NCBI GenBank assembly: GCA_018340805.1
Contig: JACMZG010001908.1
Coordinates: forward strand, 36,069,065-36,133,064
Source: Microvelia longipes
Lineage: Eukaryota; Arthropoda; Insecta; Hemiptera; Veliidae
Direction: 5' to 3'
Length of the DNA stretch: 64,000 bases
In this document: positions 1-12,084 of the stretch, one piece after another
How the letters are laid out: each line of letters begins with the position of its first letter
Numbering within the stretch: position 1 is the first letter of the stretch
Position numbers and translations under genes: made by a program
The notes under the pieces: model-generated
What the model saw: only the letters and a program-made list of their open reading frames with translations
What the model was told of the DNA's origin: nothing
Database searches by the model: none

Positions 1-2538
1 CACCTCACACAGACCTGCATGATATATCTTTAATTATGGAACCACCACAATTATCAAGTGTCCTAAATCCCCAGAAATTTAGTAGGAGACTACACTCAAG
101 GATGGAGCTAATTCAACAAGTCATATATATCGAGTGAGTTTCTAATTTCTAGATATCAAACACAAATTTTTTCACATATACAAGACAAAATATATTGCCA
201 TCCTATACCGTAAGTAATAAAAAATGGTAATTAATTATCAGGAGTGAGACAACGAAAGACGTCATTTATTACACTGTATATATTTAATATGTGAACATAG
301 CTCATACACTAAAGAATCCTTAATATCATGCAATTCTTGATATGCAAGACTAAGCACAATATATAATGCTAATTAACATATTGAGACAATGAGTTTGTAT
401 TATGTTAATAAGAGAAAATAATAAACAAATATGCACTTTATGGTATAGAAAGAGATAAATAGATATGTATTAAGTAATTTTTACCTACTAAGAATAAGAA
501 AGTTAAATATCCTATATTCATACATTTACCGTATAATATCCTACTATTATGTATCACGATCTAAATGAAATACAAATGGGAATGACAAATTAAATTAGAG
601 TACCGTATTTGTTATTTCTCGATTTTGCAAAAAAGTTCACAAGTAACAATATTTCATACATCCTTATTAATCAGTCCTAAAAATAAATAAATTACAATAA
701 TATACCTATATTATTTAGTAGAGGCTTGTTTATATGCCTATGCCGGGGAAACATATCATGTTACTCGACTTTTAAGAATAATAACGCAATTGACTTTATA
801 TTTATTTTGCTGTATACCTAGCTCGAGAGAGAAGTGCATATTGTTTTAGTATAAGACTTCGTCGTTCTAAAAAACCACACATCACAATACAACCCAGCCA
901 CAGCAAACCAATCAGTCAAGTGATAACTTGGCATTTTAGTTGTGTAGATTAAATATCATTGTCATATACAACTAACATTTGATCTGAACTAATGAGCTAT
1001 ATACACCAAATCTACTCTATGTCATAGAGAAAAATAAAAACTAAACACTGAATCTGTTTTTAGAAAATGTATACGAATTATAGTTTAAAAGATATACAAA
1101 TACCTACTGGATTATATATATAAAATCTAAAAAAACTATTGGATAACAAGACTAGTATCAGCGGTATAAGCACTGTTAATGAGTGACAGATTGAACGGAT
1201 ATAATACGCTACACTCAATAATGGATTACTTTTACAAAAAGAGAATATAGAATTATTTGTGTTTAAAGCTAAAGCATTCATACAAATAAGTACGTAATAC
1301 TACTTAACTTTAATAATCAGAAATCACTACCCTAATATATTTATCTACCTAATCCAACTCTAACTCTATAAAGTTCAAACTAATATAGTTAAATATTACC
1401 GCTTCCCTGATAAATAGCCTAGCAAAGCGAGAAGAAGAAATGAAGAGATGTGCCAAAGGTAATCCAAACAACTTTGGGCTTAATACTTTACTCTTAAAAG
1501 AGAGACGATTCCATAGTTATACGTACAACATTTCAACTCTAGAGTGAAGAATAGCGATCATCAAGAGTTAGTGTTTTAGCGTTTTATCGGAAGATATGTA
1601 TATAAGCTACCAAATCAATTATCATTCAACCCAAGGTATTTAATTGCAATCACCAGAGAGAGGTATCCAGAGAACAAGAAGTTGATTAGAGATAAAGTGC
1701 TATTCACTAACAGAACGATTGTCAACCGAAGCTAACACAGGTACTAATGTTTGTATGTAACTAATTATCTATGATATGATCTTTGCAAAGCGATGGTTTT
1801 TCCTACAATCATAGATAGGAGGGAATGAAAACTTGGCAAATATGAGGCATTGTAGAGTTCAGAATAAATTAACAGCCTAGGTATAAATTAGGTCAGAACT
1901 TATGAGGTCACCTCACTTCACGTAGGCGACAGGGGCCGACGCTTTTATGTGTCACGACACCCCTCCCCCCATAATAATATAATATAATAAATTAATATAT
2001 TAATATAATATATATAAATATAATATATAATATATTATATATATAATTATAATATAACACACCTAATTATATATTTTCACTTAAATAAATATGACTGAAA
2101 CTTACTTCCTACGTCTTAAACTCGTAACTCTGTACACATGATGCACTGGTGATTGTAAAATAATTTAATCATGCATACTTGATTGAAAATATCCTAACAC
2201 GTTGGCGCCGACACATTCTATGACACCAACCTGCCACCTAAAAACATCCCCATAATCAATACTCCTTCTTCACTCCACTGACGAGAGAATCATACAATAA
2301 TAATACACACAAGATTATCAAGAATCATCCACAAACTATATGTACTCCTTATCAAGAAACTCTATCGTAACATTGCTCTACAGAAATAATATGTATCAAT
2401 TTCATTATACCATAACATATTCATAAAGTCTTCTTTAGGAGAGTACAGTGCGCAATTACTTGAATAATAGTCAGTCAATGAGAATTTAGTGAGTTGATTG
2501 CATTAAATTACACACGTTCGGATTCAATAGTTATCTGA
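1..2538. other. AT-rich non-coding stretch
   Basis: No open frame of useful length, no splice-bounded exon and no recognisable domain was seen on either strand. A low-complexity AT tract lies at about 1971-2055, just after a short C-rich run. Nothing else stands out. Confidence 0.6.
1971..2055. repeat. AT low-complexity tract
   Basis: Irregular run of A and T only, made of TAATATA-type words. It follows a C-rich stretch at 1961-1970. Confidence 0.7.
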
Positions 2539-2729
2539 ATGTTGATCGTATCACACAGATTTATTTTTTTTTTTGAGAATCTGCTCGAGAGACAAAAATT
2601 GATATCAGCGGTGGAGAGAAATATAAAAATCATCGAATATTTTAGAGCCCGAGAAGTAACAAAGAGCCTACTTTACTATATATGTGATAGTGGTGAATTG
2701 TATTTTTTTAGACACTCAGTGAATAACCC

Positions 2730-2779
2730 ATGCTCCCTCACATTATTTTCCCACACTGTCAACTGCTTTAGCGTGTGTT
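2730..2779. repeat. Fragment of a foldback repeat shared with 4670-4819 and 28700-28825
   Basis: The words TTTTCCCACACTGTCAACTG and CGTGTGT occur here in the same order as at the right ends of the other two copies. Only the right arm is recognisable; the left side is degenerate. Confidence 0.4.
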
Positions 2780-2808
2780 TATACTAAAGTATCTATGAAG
2801 TATCAGAA

Positions 2809-2900
2809 CCTTAAGGCCCGTATTCAAAGACCTTTTATTAACATTCTCCTTGTTCCTTAAGGAGAATGTTAGGAAAATGTCTTTGAATACGGGCCTAAGG
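2809..2900. repeat. Short foldback element (92 bp)
   Basis: Near-perfect inverted repeat with arms starting CCTTAAGGCCCGTATTCAAA on the left and matching in reverse complement on the right; the centre is a 7-base loop flanked by AAGGAGAAT-type arms. The left edge reads TTAA, which would fit a piggyBac-type target, but the right edge is TAAG, so the superfamily is unproven. Confidence 0.75.
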
Positions 2901-2975
2901 CTCTCTTGCTAAAAGTAGCAGTGATATTACTAAAATAAAACCCCATTGAGCCACCCCCTCCCCAATATCAAGTTA

Positions 2976-2977
<2 letters not shown>

Positions 2978-3026
<49 letters not shown>
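2978..3026. repeat. (TA)n microsatellite
   Basis: Uninterrupted TA dinucleotide run of about 49 bases. Confidence 0.95.
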
Positions 3027-3031
<5 letters not shown>

Positions 3032-3289
3032 GTTGTGTTATAATTAAAGAATTAAATAACATTTTTAAATAGTCATTAATTAAATTTAGTAATTGGCCAT
3101 GATAAACCAAAACCCTGGGAATAAAATTGGATAAAAATATTATTGAGGGAAAACAGAAACGACCCTTAAATGTTTTGTTTTTGCTTAATTTGTTTGAAAT
3201 ATTTTGCTTTATTTTCCTTTGATAATTTTCTAAAACATTGAAATAGAATACTGGCTAGCGGAGCTTTCTAATTCAAATTCAAAAAGACT

Positions 3290-4030
3290 TTTATTGCCAT
3301 GGATAAGTAAAACTTACAATAAACATAATATAAACAAAACATACAATATATACTACAATATAAAAATATATAATAATTATAAAATATATAAAAGTAACCA
3401 GTTAAAACTATGTATAAAAGTAACTACATCAAAACTATGTAGGCAATCCCACGAGACTGGAGTCTGTGAGTGGGTTTTCTAGAAATAATAGTAGAACAGA
3501 TTATAGGAAGAAAATAGAATTATATAGATATATAAGAAGAATACATATATAAATATATACATAATAAATATAATATAATAAATATAAAATAACATAATAT
3601 ATAACATATATCTATTATATATTAATAAAATATTTTATTCTATTAATACTTATAATTATATACAATAACATAATATAATATAGTAATACATATAAGTAAT
3701 GATATATACAAACATAATAAATACAATACAATATACAATTATAAAACAATACAATACAAATAAATACATCTTAACATTATACATAATACATCACATCATA
3801 TAAATATATAGAATATATATAAAAAAAAAAAGTATTTAAAGAAAAGAATAAAAAGGTGTTCGAAATGGGAAACAATTTCTAGAAAGTAATATATAAAGGT
3901 AGTTTTGAATAATAAAATAAATTAATTTAATAACTTTATAAATTATAATAATTAATAAATAAATAAATTATAAGTTAAGGTAGTAAGTTATAAGTTAAGG
4001 TAATAAATTATAAGTTTAAGACTTAATTAA
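3290..4030. repeat. Very AT-rich low-complexity region
   Basis: Long stretch almost devoid of G and C, made of ATAATATA and AATACA words. Around 3960-4020 a unit close to TAAGTTATAAGTTAAGGTAG is repeated about three times. Open frames here are compositional and are not called as genes. Confidence 0.7.
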
Positions 4031-4669
4031 TTAATAGACGAGGGAAAGAAAATGCACAAAAACCAATACTTCCTGTACACCTGCAGTGTAGATTAGGAAA
4101 ATAAAATTCAATATAGATTATAAAAAAATGAGATTAATAAAAAAAGTGATTAAAAAAAAGGTGATTATTGTCATACCATCCTAAATTGAGCCTGTTATGT
4201 AATGCAATAAAACTTATATAGTTGTATACTTATAAAGTTTCTAGTAGATAACACATAAACTGAACTATTTTCATAGTTTTATAAGTGATCTATCCCTTAC
4301 ACTTTACCCCATTGTTATCGGATCGAACTGTGTTGTGTTGTGTACTTATTAAATTTCAGTGAGTACTATATCCAATTTTATGAAAACCAACTGTGTATAT
4401 TTAATTCATTTTAGTAAAGGAAATTAATTAATCTAATAAGCGCAGACCTTTGCATGAAAGATATTCTCCATAATGATTTGAAAACACAATAGTTTGATCC
4501 AAAAGGACGAAAGCAGCTTAGCCAAGAGAAAAGGAAAATCAGATATTTGCGTCAGACGTCATCTGCAGTTGAAAGAAATCATAATCGAGGCTCTAAAAAG
4601 AAACATTAAAAAGAAAAATAACGTTACTGTAAATGCGTTGTTTCGTTATATTATTCTTATTATAGTAGG

Positions 4670-4819
4670 ACACACGATTAAAATCAGTTTGCAGAGTGAG
4701 AATAAAATCGTAAGGAAAGTAATGCGAGGGACCAATCAGGTTACAATTTTATATTAGACTAACCTCATTGGTTCCTCAACACTATTTTCTCACGCTGTAA
4801 ACCGATTTTAATAGTGTGT
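4670..4819. mobile_element. Foldback/MITE-like element, 150 bp
   Basis: Inverted arms start ACACACGATTAAAATCAGTT on the left and ACACACTATTAAAATCGGTT when read from the right end. A related, more diverged copy lies at 28700-28825 and a fragment at 2730-2779, so this is a dispersed family. No transposase and no certain target duplication is visible. Confidence 0.65.
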
Positions 4820-4915
4820 GATCCATGATGAAAATTATTATTCACAATGGCACTCCTTTCAGAGCGAACTCTTGCAAGACGTATTTTTTCGTAATGATAG
4901 TATTTTTTCATTTTT

Positions 4916-6215
4916 GAGTCATTCCATGTCAAATCATCCCACTAAAAAATAAAATTCACATGCATGGTGACCGATTTTGATAAAATTTGTTGGAGGTGTA
5001 GGGTCTATGCCTAAAAGAAAAAAATAAAAATTTTCAGCTTAAAATATGCAGCCGCTTCCGCACACTGATGGGGCAAAGTTGTGGAAAATAGCTGATTTTC
5101 AGTGTTTTGGCACTCAGATTATCATTTGTATCTCTAAAAGTCGCAAATATAAAAATTTCATTCTGCTTGCAATTTGCAGCTAAACCCTAAGACTTTCAAT
5201 ATTATTTAATGTCATTTTGGCCCCAGCCATTTTTTGCCCTTTGACGAGCCCCTTTTTAAAAAAAATTTAAATATCTCAAAATGCGTATTTTTTAAAATTT
5301 TGAAAAAAACCCCAAATATAACCCATAGTTATAGGAAAGTGTCCACAAAGTTTCATGATGGGACCTCCATGGGCTTGGGCCCAATAATTTTTTAAGTGGC
5401 AGAAGGTATAGGGATTGTCAGAAAAATATGACTTTTTGTTAGAAACTTCTCTAAAATAATCTTTATAAAATTATATATTTATATTTTATTATAGTTTTGA
5501 TAAGTATATGATATATGCATGCTTATTTGCATACAGGGAGGCCCAAAAATCACCAACCCCTATTATATTTTGAACAGTTTTGTATAAAATATCGAAACAT
5601 GGGTTACTTCCCTTGTGTAGAGGGAACTCGTTTTAATGGTTTACACTTCCCCATCCCACAAGTATGGGCTAAGCTAAAAACTAAACATTAACTGAAGAAT
5701 GTACATATTATGGGCTTATAAAGGATTATTCCGACATATTGGCAAAGAAATGATTTTATCTTTGATCTCTAATCTGGCATTGAAAGTACCCAAAGCCCAA
5801 TATATATGTATAACTGTTTTTAAATCACTAGGTTTGTAAGTTTATACGCATTTTGAGATATTTAAATTTTTTTTAAAAAGGGGCTCGTCAAAGGGCAAAA
5901 AATGGCTGGGGCCAAAATGACATTAAATAATATTGAAAGTCTTAGGGTTTAGCTGCAAATTGCAAGCAGAATGAAATTTTTATATTTGCGACTTTTAGAG
6001 ATACAAATGATAATCTGAGTGCCAAAACACTGAAAATCAGCTATTTTCCACAACTTTGCCCCATCAGTGCGCGGAAGCGGCTGCATATTTTAAGCTGAAA
6101 ATTTGTATTTTTTCTTTTAGGCATAGACCCTACACCTCTAACAAATTTTATCAAAATTGGTCACCATGCATGTGAATTTTATTTTTTAGTGGGATGATTT
6201 GACATGGAATGACTC
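4916..6215. mobile_element. Long-arm foldback element, 1.3 kb
   Basis: Arms of about 373 bp (4916-5288) and 372 bp (5844-6215) are inverted copies of each other with only scattered mismatches; the spacer is about 555 bp. The termini read GAGTCATTCC. The arms hold no coding frame, and no transposase is present, so it must have been moved by another element or formed by inverted duplication. T-rich flanks hide any target duplication. Confidence 0.85.
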
Positions 6216-6364
6216 TTTTATTAGTATTTCATTTTAATTTAATTTTTATTGGTAGTATTTATATTAGATGATAGTATTTTTATTCATTTTATTAGTATTT
6301 CAGACGTTTGTGGGGTTGTCTTCCTCCATAGGACCCACTTCGATAACGAATTTTTTCCTAAGAA

Positions 6365-6441
6365 TATAATATAATAATATATTATATATATATATATATA
6401 TATAATTATATAATATATTATATATATATATATATATATAT
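6365..6441. repeat. (TA)n / AT microsatellite
   Basis: Two TA runs separated by AATTATATAA between two foldback elements. Confidence 0.85.
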
Positions 6442-6488
6442 TTGTAAACTTTTTCATAAAGACGACAAAAAATATACATTATCACTTA

Positions 6489-7166
6489 TAGTCCAGAGCC
6501 AGACCTAAAAATGTGACCACTTTATACTACATCAAACCAAATTTTTCTGAATTTGGAAAAGCATAGTCTGTCTATCCAGAGTGGAGCCCTTCATATGAAA
6601 TGCGCTCGCTCAAAAATATTAGAATATCGCACAAATCCCTGTTTTCTTGCAATAAGAGGTTCCCTGTAGGTTGTGTGCAAAACATGAAGACAACATATTT
6701 ATAGCTGATAAAATTTACTATAATACGAGTGTTTTTTCGTCAAAATCGGATAACTACAACGTATAATAAGTTATGACATTGACCGAAAAAATGCACAAAA
6801 AGTTGATATTTTTTCAAAAGAAATTTGCTGACTTTGCATAAATTAACTATTTTTTGATGTTTTTGAAAGAGCCATAACTTTGGTTGTAGCTGTTATGATT
6901 GAACACTCGCTTTATTGGACATTTTATCGTCTTCAAAAAATGTACTATTCATGTTTTGCACACGACCCACAGGGAACCACTTATTTTAAGAAAACAGAAA
7001 TTTGTGCAATTTCATAAAATTTTGAGCATGCGCAATCATATGAAGGGCTCCACTCTGGATAAGCAGACTATGTTTTTTCTTCATAAATGAAAGTATATTT
7101 TCAGAAAAAATTGGTTTAAAGTAGTACAAAATTAGTCACATTTTTTCAGGTCCGGCTCTTGGACTA
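6489..7166. mobile_element. Foldback/MITE-like element, about 0.68 kb
   Basis: Inverted arms of about 250-270 bp (left 6489-6740, right 6897-7166) that begin TAGTCCAGAGCC on the left and TAGTCCAAGAGCC when read from the right. Both outer ends carry TA, which would suit the TA target of the Tc1/mariner group. No transposase frame remains. It lies only 273 bp from the foldback element at 4916-6215 but shares no arm sequence with it. Confidence 0.75.
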
Positions 7167-7529
7167 TTAGAAAATGAAACACGGGACGATGCACGATTAT
7201 AATCTACCGAAGAGCTCTTCTTTAAATTGGAAAGGGAATGGCTAAGGTGACAAGTTAAAAGTAGGTGTCAAGCTGTAGACGACCAAAAGTTATACTCAAA
7301 AAAATGTTAAGCAAATTTTTTCACAGAGGAAAAAGTCTTTTCTTGTGTCAAATTGAAACAGATGAAGACACTCGTGCCTATTTTTAATCCAAAAGCCAGA
7401 TTTATAAATATAAAGCTATATAAAGTTGTTCAATAGATATAAGACGTAAGCTACTGGTTACCTTTGTTACTATCTTCTATGTTACATACTCACTGTCTTT
7501 TTTATTGTTAAGTTACAATTTTGTTGTTT
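7167..7529. other. Non-coding spacer before the gypsy fragment
   Basis: No gene or clear repeat seen. Gypsy similarity starts abruptly near 7530, so this is probably sequence outside the truncated element. Confidence 0.5.
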
Positions 7530-8715
7530 TGCCTGACCCAGATAAAATAAAAGTTATTCATAAGTTAAAAGAACTATACCTATAGGTAATAAAAGAAAGA
7601 AAGAACTATAGGTAATAAAACTGAACTACAAAGAATTTTGGGAATGGTCAATTACTTGCAGGGTTTTATACCCAACTTATCTCATTTAATAAGTCCATTA
7701 AGAGAACTTTTAAAGAAAGATATTCAGTGGGAATGGGTCCAGCGACATAAAGATGCCTTGAATAAGATAAAACAGACTCTATCTAGTGAGCAAGTCCTGG
7801 CTCCATTCGACCCTAATCAGCCAATTGTAATCCAGTGTGATGCATCTAAGAATGCAAGAGGCTGTTGTTTACTTCAAAATAATAAGCCAATAAGTTTTGC
7901 ATCCAGATCGCTCACTGATGCAGAAGTAGAGTACGCTCAGATAGAAAAGGAACTGTTGGCTGTTGTATTCTCTTGTAAAAAATTCCACACTTTTGTGTAC
8001 GGACACCAAAATGTGACTATATATTCTGATCACTTACCGTTAGTATCTATAATGAACAAGCCATTGTGTAAAATAACAAATAATCGAATTAGACGCCTCA
8101 GACTTAAACTATTGCTTTATCAGTTTGAATTAAAGTACCTGCCAGGTAGCAAAATGTATATTGCTGATTACTTGTCCCGATGTGGAGTAACTACCAAAGA
8201 GTTAGAAGATACATCTATGCGAGACGTTATCCATTGTATAGGACAATCTACAGTCACTTTTTCGGAGGAAAGACTACTTGACTTCCAAAAGTCAACCGCC
8301 AGTGATAAGATCCTAAGTGCAATCATTGGTTATTATAAAAACGGGTGGCCAGGTCAATTAAACGAGTTTGGTGATATCCAGCACTACTTTAAACTTCGAA
8401 ATGACTTAGAAGTCTCTGATGGTTTAGTTTACTAAGGCTTCTCGTGCCAGAGAATAAAAGAAATTTTATTTTATCAAGACTTCATGAAACACATCTAGGA
8501 CTCAAAAAAATAACAGAAACCGTTAAAAGTTTCTTTTATTGGCCTGGAATATTATCCGATGTGAATAATTTAGTTAAATCGTGCTCGTTATGCGCAAAGT
8601 ATCAGAAGTCCAACATTTGTGAGCCACTGAATAGCCACAGCATACCTGATATTCCTTTCTATAAAATAGCTGCCGACATAGCTGAATGGCGTGGTCCAAG
8701 TTATTTTATTGTGAT
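7530..8715 (+). pseudogene. Gypsy pol: RT end, RNase H and integrase zinc finger (broken)
   Basis: From about 7612 the frame reads the end of the RT connection region (LQRILGMVNYLQGFIPN) and then an RNase H domain, with catalytic residues visible in QCDAS, EKELLAV and IYSDH, followed by a chromatic LPGSKMYIADYLSR-type linker. A stop at 8433-8435 and a frameshift separate it from the next part (8444-8715), which encodes the integrase HHCC zinc finger (LHETHLG ... CSLCAKYQ). The frame ends at the target duplication of an inserted element. It is a relic that cannot make the full polyprotein as it stands. Confidence 0.85.
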
Positions 8716-8768
8716 CAGCGACGGATGGGAAGGTTCAAACGGCGCGGGAAATGTTACCACCGGCGCCA

Positions 8769-8785
8769 CCCCCCCCCCCCCCCCC
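8769..8785. repeat. Poly-C tract
   Basis: Seventeen consecutive C near the left end of the hAT-like element; a likely hotspot for length errors. Confidence 0.95.
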
Positions 8786-8910
8786 TCATTTCCTCCTATT
8801 CTTAGTGAGGAGCGAGGCGTATAAACACTATTTTATCTTGAAAGCAAAAAATACTCCTTAAACATTATGTAGCAGCAATTTGCTGCATAATATAAATAAA
8901 AATATTTTCA

Positions 8911-9209
8911 ATGATATGATTAGGTAGTGACTTTAGTTCTATAAAAAGTATTGAACGAATTTATTCATTTTTGAACGACAATTTTCATTTTTTATCCAGT
9001 GATACCTGTTTATTTAAAAAAAAAAAAATTCTAGTCCTTTTTGTTAATGTTTTTATTGTTGTTCCTTTTAAATTTTAATAATTAAATTCATGTAGATCTT
9101 GATAACAGATTCTGAAGATGCCTACAAGGATAGGTGAAATATATATTAATAATTGAATAAATCGTTCAATACTTTTTATAGAACTAAAGTCACTATCTAA
9201 TCATATCAT
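8911..9209. mobile_element. Nested foldback/MITE-like element, 299 bp
   Basis: Arms starting ATGATATGATTAGGTAGTGA are repeated inverted at the right end, and similarity runs about 56 bp into each side. It lies wholly inside the 1,860-bp hAT-like element and is therefore probably a later insertion, or an internal stem of that element. No obvious target duplication. Confidence 0.7.
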
Positions 9210-10389
9210 TTAGATGGAGAACTTTCAAGTGCTACAAAGAAGAAATTATTAGAATAAAAAATTATTTTAAAACTTTAAATAATAGTATAAAAATAAATCG
9301 CACAAACTACTATTTTATTTACAATTTATTTTTCACTTAACATAGTTTACTGTTTCTTCTCATACAGTTGTTGTGCAATTATTCCAATAGTTTTTATCTA
9401 AAATTTTCAGTTAAAATGTGTAGCAAAGTTAAGACTTATTTAAAAGTCCACAACGACTGCACCACTTGATTCTATCTATCAAACATAGTACAATTTGACT
9501 AGTCTGCATTTCAGTTAGGCCGTTCAAAATGGCGCACGTTCAAAAAACTGAAAAATCAACTTTTTTCAGTTGTCTTAAAACTATGTACTGTGTTGATTTT
9601 ACGACTAACAGACACAGGAACTCATTTAAAGCTTATTAAATTATAAAAAAATGTTTTTTAAACATCAAAATCGGATAACTGGATTCGGAGTTATGAGGTT
9701 ACAAAAAACATTAAACTTTGACCTAAATTTTATAATTTTTATAAAATTACCTACTTACTTTGCAACGTAGCTAATTTTTTGTTGAATTTTGAAACATTTT
9801 AACGTCTAAACTGAATTTTATACTAGTACATGCGAAAAAAAATATGAGGACATAAAATCAGTTCCTAGAAGTCGGCCGCCTTTGAATTCAATTGTTTGTA
9901 AGGAAGCCGCGGCGCAGCGGTACCGGATTGAGATAAAAATTAAAAATATCTTCCACTTACTACTATCAACTAAATCAATTTACCGAAATAAAATAACAGA
10001 GCAGATAACAAGTCTTTTTGTCTTGCTATCTAAAAAAATATGTTCGTGTTTTATGTTATTATGTGCAATAATAATAATAATAAATTATACTTTATTAAAA
10101 TTATTAAACTTAATTTTACATTTTTACTTTTCCTCGCCATCTACGAAGGTATATAGAAAAAGTATTGATTTCGTTTTTATCTATTAGACAGTATTAAAGA
10201 GGTAAAAAAGGCATAATTTACACGAAATTTTACGATACTTTCTTTAACTGACTTTTTACAATCGATTACTTTTAGCGAAATTTAGCGACTAATAACATTG
10301 ACTACTTAAAAACTAAAAAATCTATTTTTAAAAAGTAGTTGATTTTTCCCGTCGCTGATTTATTTCTGTAATTTTTGTATTTTTTGCAA

Positions 10390-10545
10390 AGTCAACCAAC
10401 CGGCGACTGGCGCCGGTTGTCGCCGATTGGTCGACCGGTTGGTCGACGATTGGTCGACCAATTGGTCGCCAGTTGATCTACCGGCGCCGGTCGCCGAATT
10501 TTTTTTTCTTTGCAAAGTCGACCAACCGGCGCCTCGGGAAATTTC
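10390..10545. repeat. Subterminal GTCGACC / CGGCGCC palindrome cluster
   Basis: Within the right subterminal part of the hAT-like element, words of the type TTGGTCGACC and GCCGGTCGCC are repeated in both orientations, giving a GC-rich island in AT-rich DNA. TTTGCAAAGTC occurs on both sides of it. Clustered short palindromes near the ends often serve as transposase binding sites in hAT elements; that role is inferred here. Confidence 0.6.
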
Positions 10546-10575
10546 CCGAACGCTCTTATGGCCCATCCGTCGCTG

Positions 10576-11526
10576 ATTGTGATAGATTACTATTCCAGGT
10601 GGATAGAAGTCTTTAAACTTTCAAGTAAAAACAGTAGTGGTGTAATATCTAAATTTAAGGAGACATTTGGAAGATTTGGAATTCCACATGAACTTGTTGC
10701 CGATAACATGCCATTTAATAGTTTTGAGTTTCAAGAATTTGCTCTTGAATATAACATAAAGCTTACTCATTCAAGTCCTCACTACCCGCAAAGTAATGGA
10801 CTGGCTGAAAAGGCTGTGGGCATAGTTAAGAAAATGTTGAATAAAGCAAATGATTCGAAAACAGACTTCAACCTGTACTTATTAAATTATAGAAACTCCA
10901 CGGTTGCCGGGCTGAACCATTCACCTGCTGAGCTACTTATGAGCCGTAATCTTAGATCTAGATTACCTGTTGATCCGTCAAGATTAAAGCCGGTATTAGT
11001 TCCCCCCTCAGTACATCACTCTATGATTAATAATCAAAATCGGCAGAAAAGATATTATGACCAGAAATGTGTACGTGAAAGGCAATACTTACCTAAAACT
11101 CGAGTTTTGGTACAAAATTATAGAACTAAACTTTGGGAACCGTGGAAAATAATAGCTAAATTGCCAGAGCCCAGGTCTTACCTAGTGGAGCTTCATAATG
11201 GTTCCAGAGTGCGTAAAAATTCTATTCATATCAGGAAAGATACTACTCATGATGGGTTTGTGTCTTCGACTTCTGACAATCACCTTAGATACGAGGAACC
11301 CTCTAGTAGTTCTCTCTATCTCCCGCACCCGAATGACCCTAGAGCTCCTCGCCTACCTGGACCTAATTGTTATAATACCCCTGTAAGAACCCCTGAACGT
11401 AGATCTGTAGGTACGCCAAGCAGCTCTACTAGTTATCCTCGGTTTAGAACACCGGGTACTCCTGTACGACCATTTCATACAGGTGTCACACGATCAGGGG
11501 CTAGGTTCCGCCCTCCGTCGGCTTGA
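10576..11526 (+). pseudogene. Gypsy integrase core and C-terminal region
   Basis: After the insertion the frame resumes with the integrase core. The first acidic residue is in IDYYSRW, the second in VADNMP, and the catalytic Glu in NGLAEKAV, so the D,D-E triad is intact. It is followed by a chain with the usual QKRYYDQ region and a Pro/Ser/Thr-rich tail ending at the stop 11524-11526. The open frame begins upstream at 10510 only because it reads out of the DNA transposon. The part 10576-11526 has no internal stop, so the split is the main lesion here. Confidence 0.85.
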
Positions 11527-11535
11527 AGGGGAAGA

Positions 11536-11591
11536 TGTTGGTTGCTTAGCTACTTGTTATTGTTATGATTTGATTAATGTCATGTTAAACT

Positions 11592-11631
<40 letters not shown>

Positions 11632-12051
11632 TTTTATAATGTTCTTTCTATGAAGTTAAATATGTTTTAATACTATTAATTAATAAGAAGTAGTATTAAA
11701 ACTTAACAATATATATATATATATATATATATAATATAATATATATATATATATATTATATATAATATTTTTGTAAGGGACACTAAGAGACTACTTAACG
11801 GTTGTTATATTTTTTTATTTGTACTACTAATTCTTATTATTTCGACGCATGACTAGGTTATTAGTATACCATCAAATATTAAACTAAAACATTTGAATTC
11901 TCTTTCTTTTAGCGAATTTCCTTTGAAAAAAAATTCGCCAATGAAATAGGCGTCATGGCGGGAGACGAACCTCGGATCACAACACAAATCCGTTTTAAAT
12001 CACGTTCGCGACTTTATATGAATAATATATATATATATTTATATATATATA

Positions 12052-12083
<32 letters not shown>
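11536..12083. repeat. Putative 3' LTR start merging into (TA)n tracts
   Basis: TGTTGGTTGCTTAG right after the purine tract is a plausible LTR start. TA microsatellites follow at about 11600-11630, 11711-11770 and 12027-12083. The LTR end cannot be placed because no second LTR exists for comparison. Confidence 0.5.
11908..12000 (-). repeat. Family Y fragment with tRNA-like B box
   Basis: Contains AGCGAATTTCCTTTGAAA and GGCGTCATGGCGGGAGACGAACC, shared with the copy at 57120-57370. On the minus strand it reads GAGGTTCGTCTCCCGCC, close to a tRNA B box, which suggests that family Y is a tRNA-derived SINE. Confidence 0.45.
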
Positions 12084-12084
12084 A

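Larger units (their letters stand above)
8716..10575. mobile_element. hAT-like non-autonomous DNA transposon, 1,860 bp
   Basis: The element has perfect 14-bp terminal inverted repeats, CAGCGACGGATGGG, and is flanked by a perfect 8-bp target duplication, ATTGTGAT (8708-8715 and 10576-10583). An 8-bp duplication and a CAGnG start are hallmarks of the hAT superfamily. No transposase frame is present, so it is non-autonomous. The insertion falls inside the gypsy integrase, whose frame is continuous if one copy of the duplication is counted. Both subterminal regions carry CGGCGCC-type palindromes, a 17-base C run lies at 8769-8785, and a second inverted-repeat element is nested at 8911-9209. Confidence 0.9.
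7530..11535 (+). mobile_element. 5'-truncated gypsy LTR retrotransposon, split by a DNA element
   Basis: The pol polyprotein runs on the plus strand from the end of the reverse transcriptase through RNase H and integrase to a stop at 11524-11526. The 5' LTR, gag, protease and most of the reverse transcriptase are missing. A purine-rich tract (11525-11535) is followed by TGTTGG at 11536, the expected start of a 3' LTR, but its far end is lost in TA microsatellites. The integrase is interrupted at 8716-10575 by a separate DNA transposon. A small duplication of a GAACTATA...GGTAATAAAA word near 7570-7620 and a frameshift at about 8430 show further decay. Confidence 0.85.

Noticed and set aside
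10510..10575. N-terminal extension of the integrase frame
   Set aside because: This part is read from the inserted hAT-like element; gypsy sequence starts at the target duplication.
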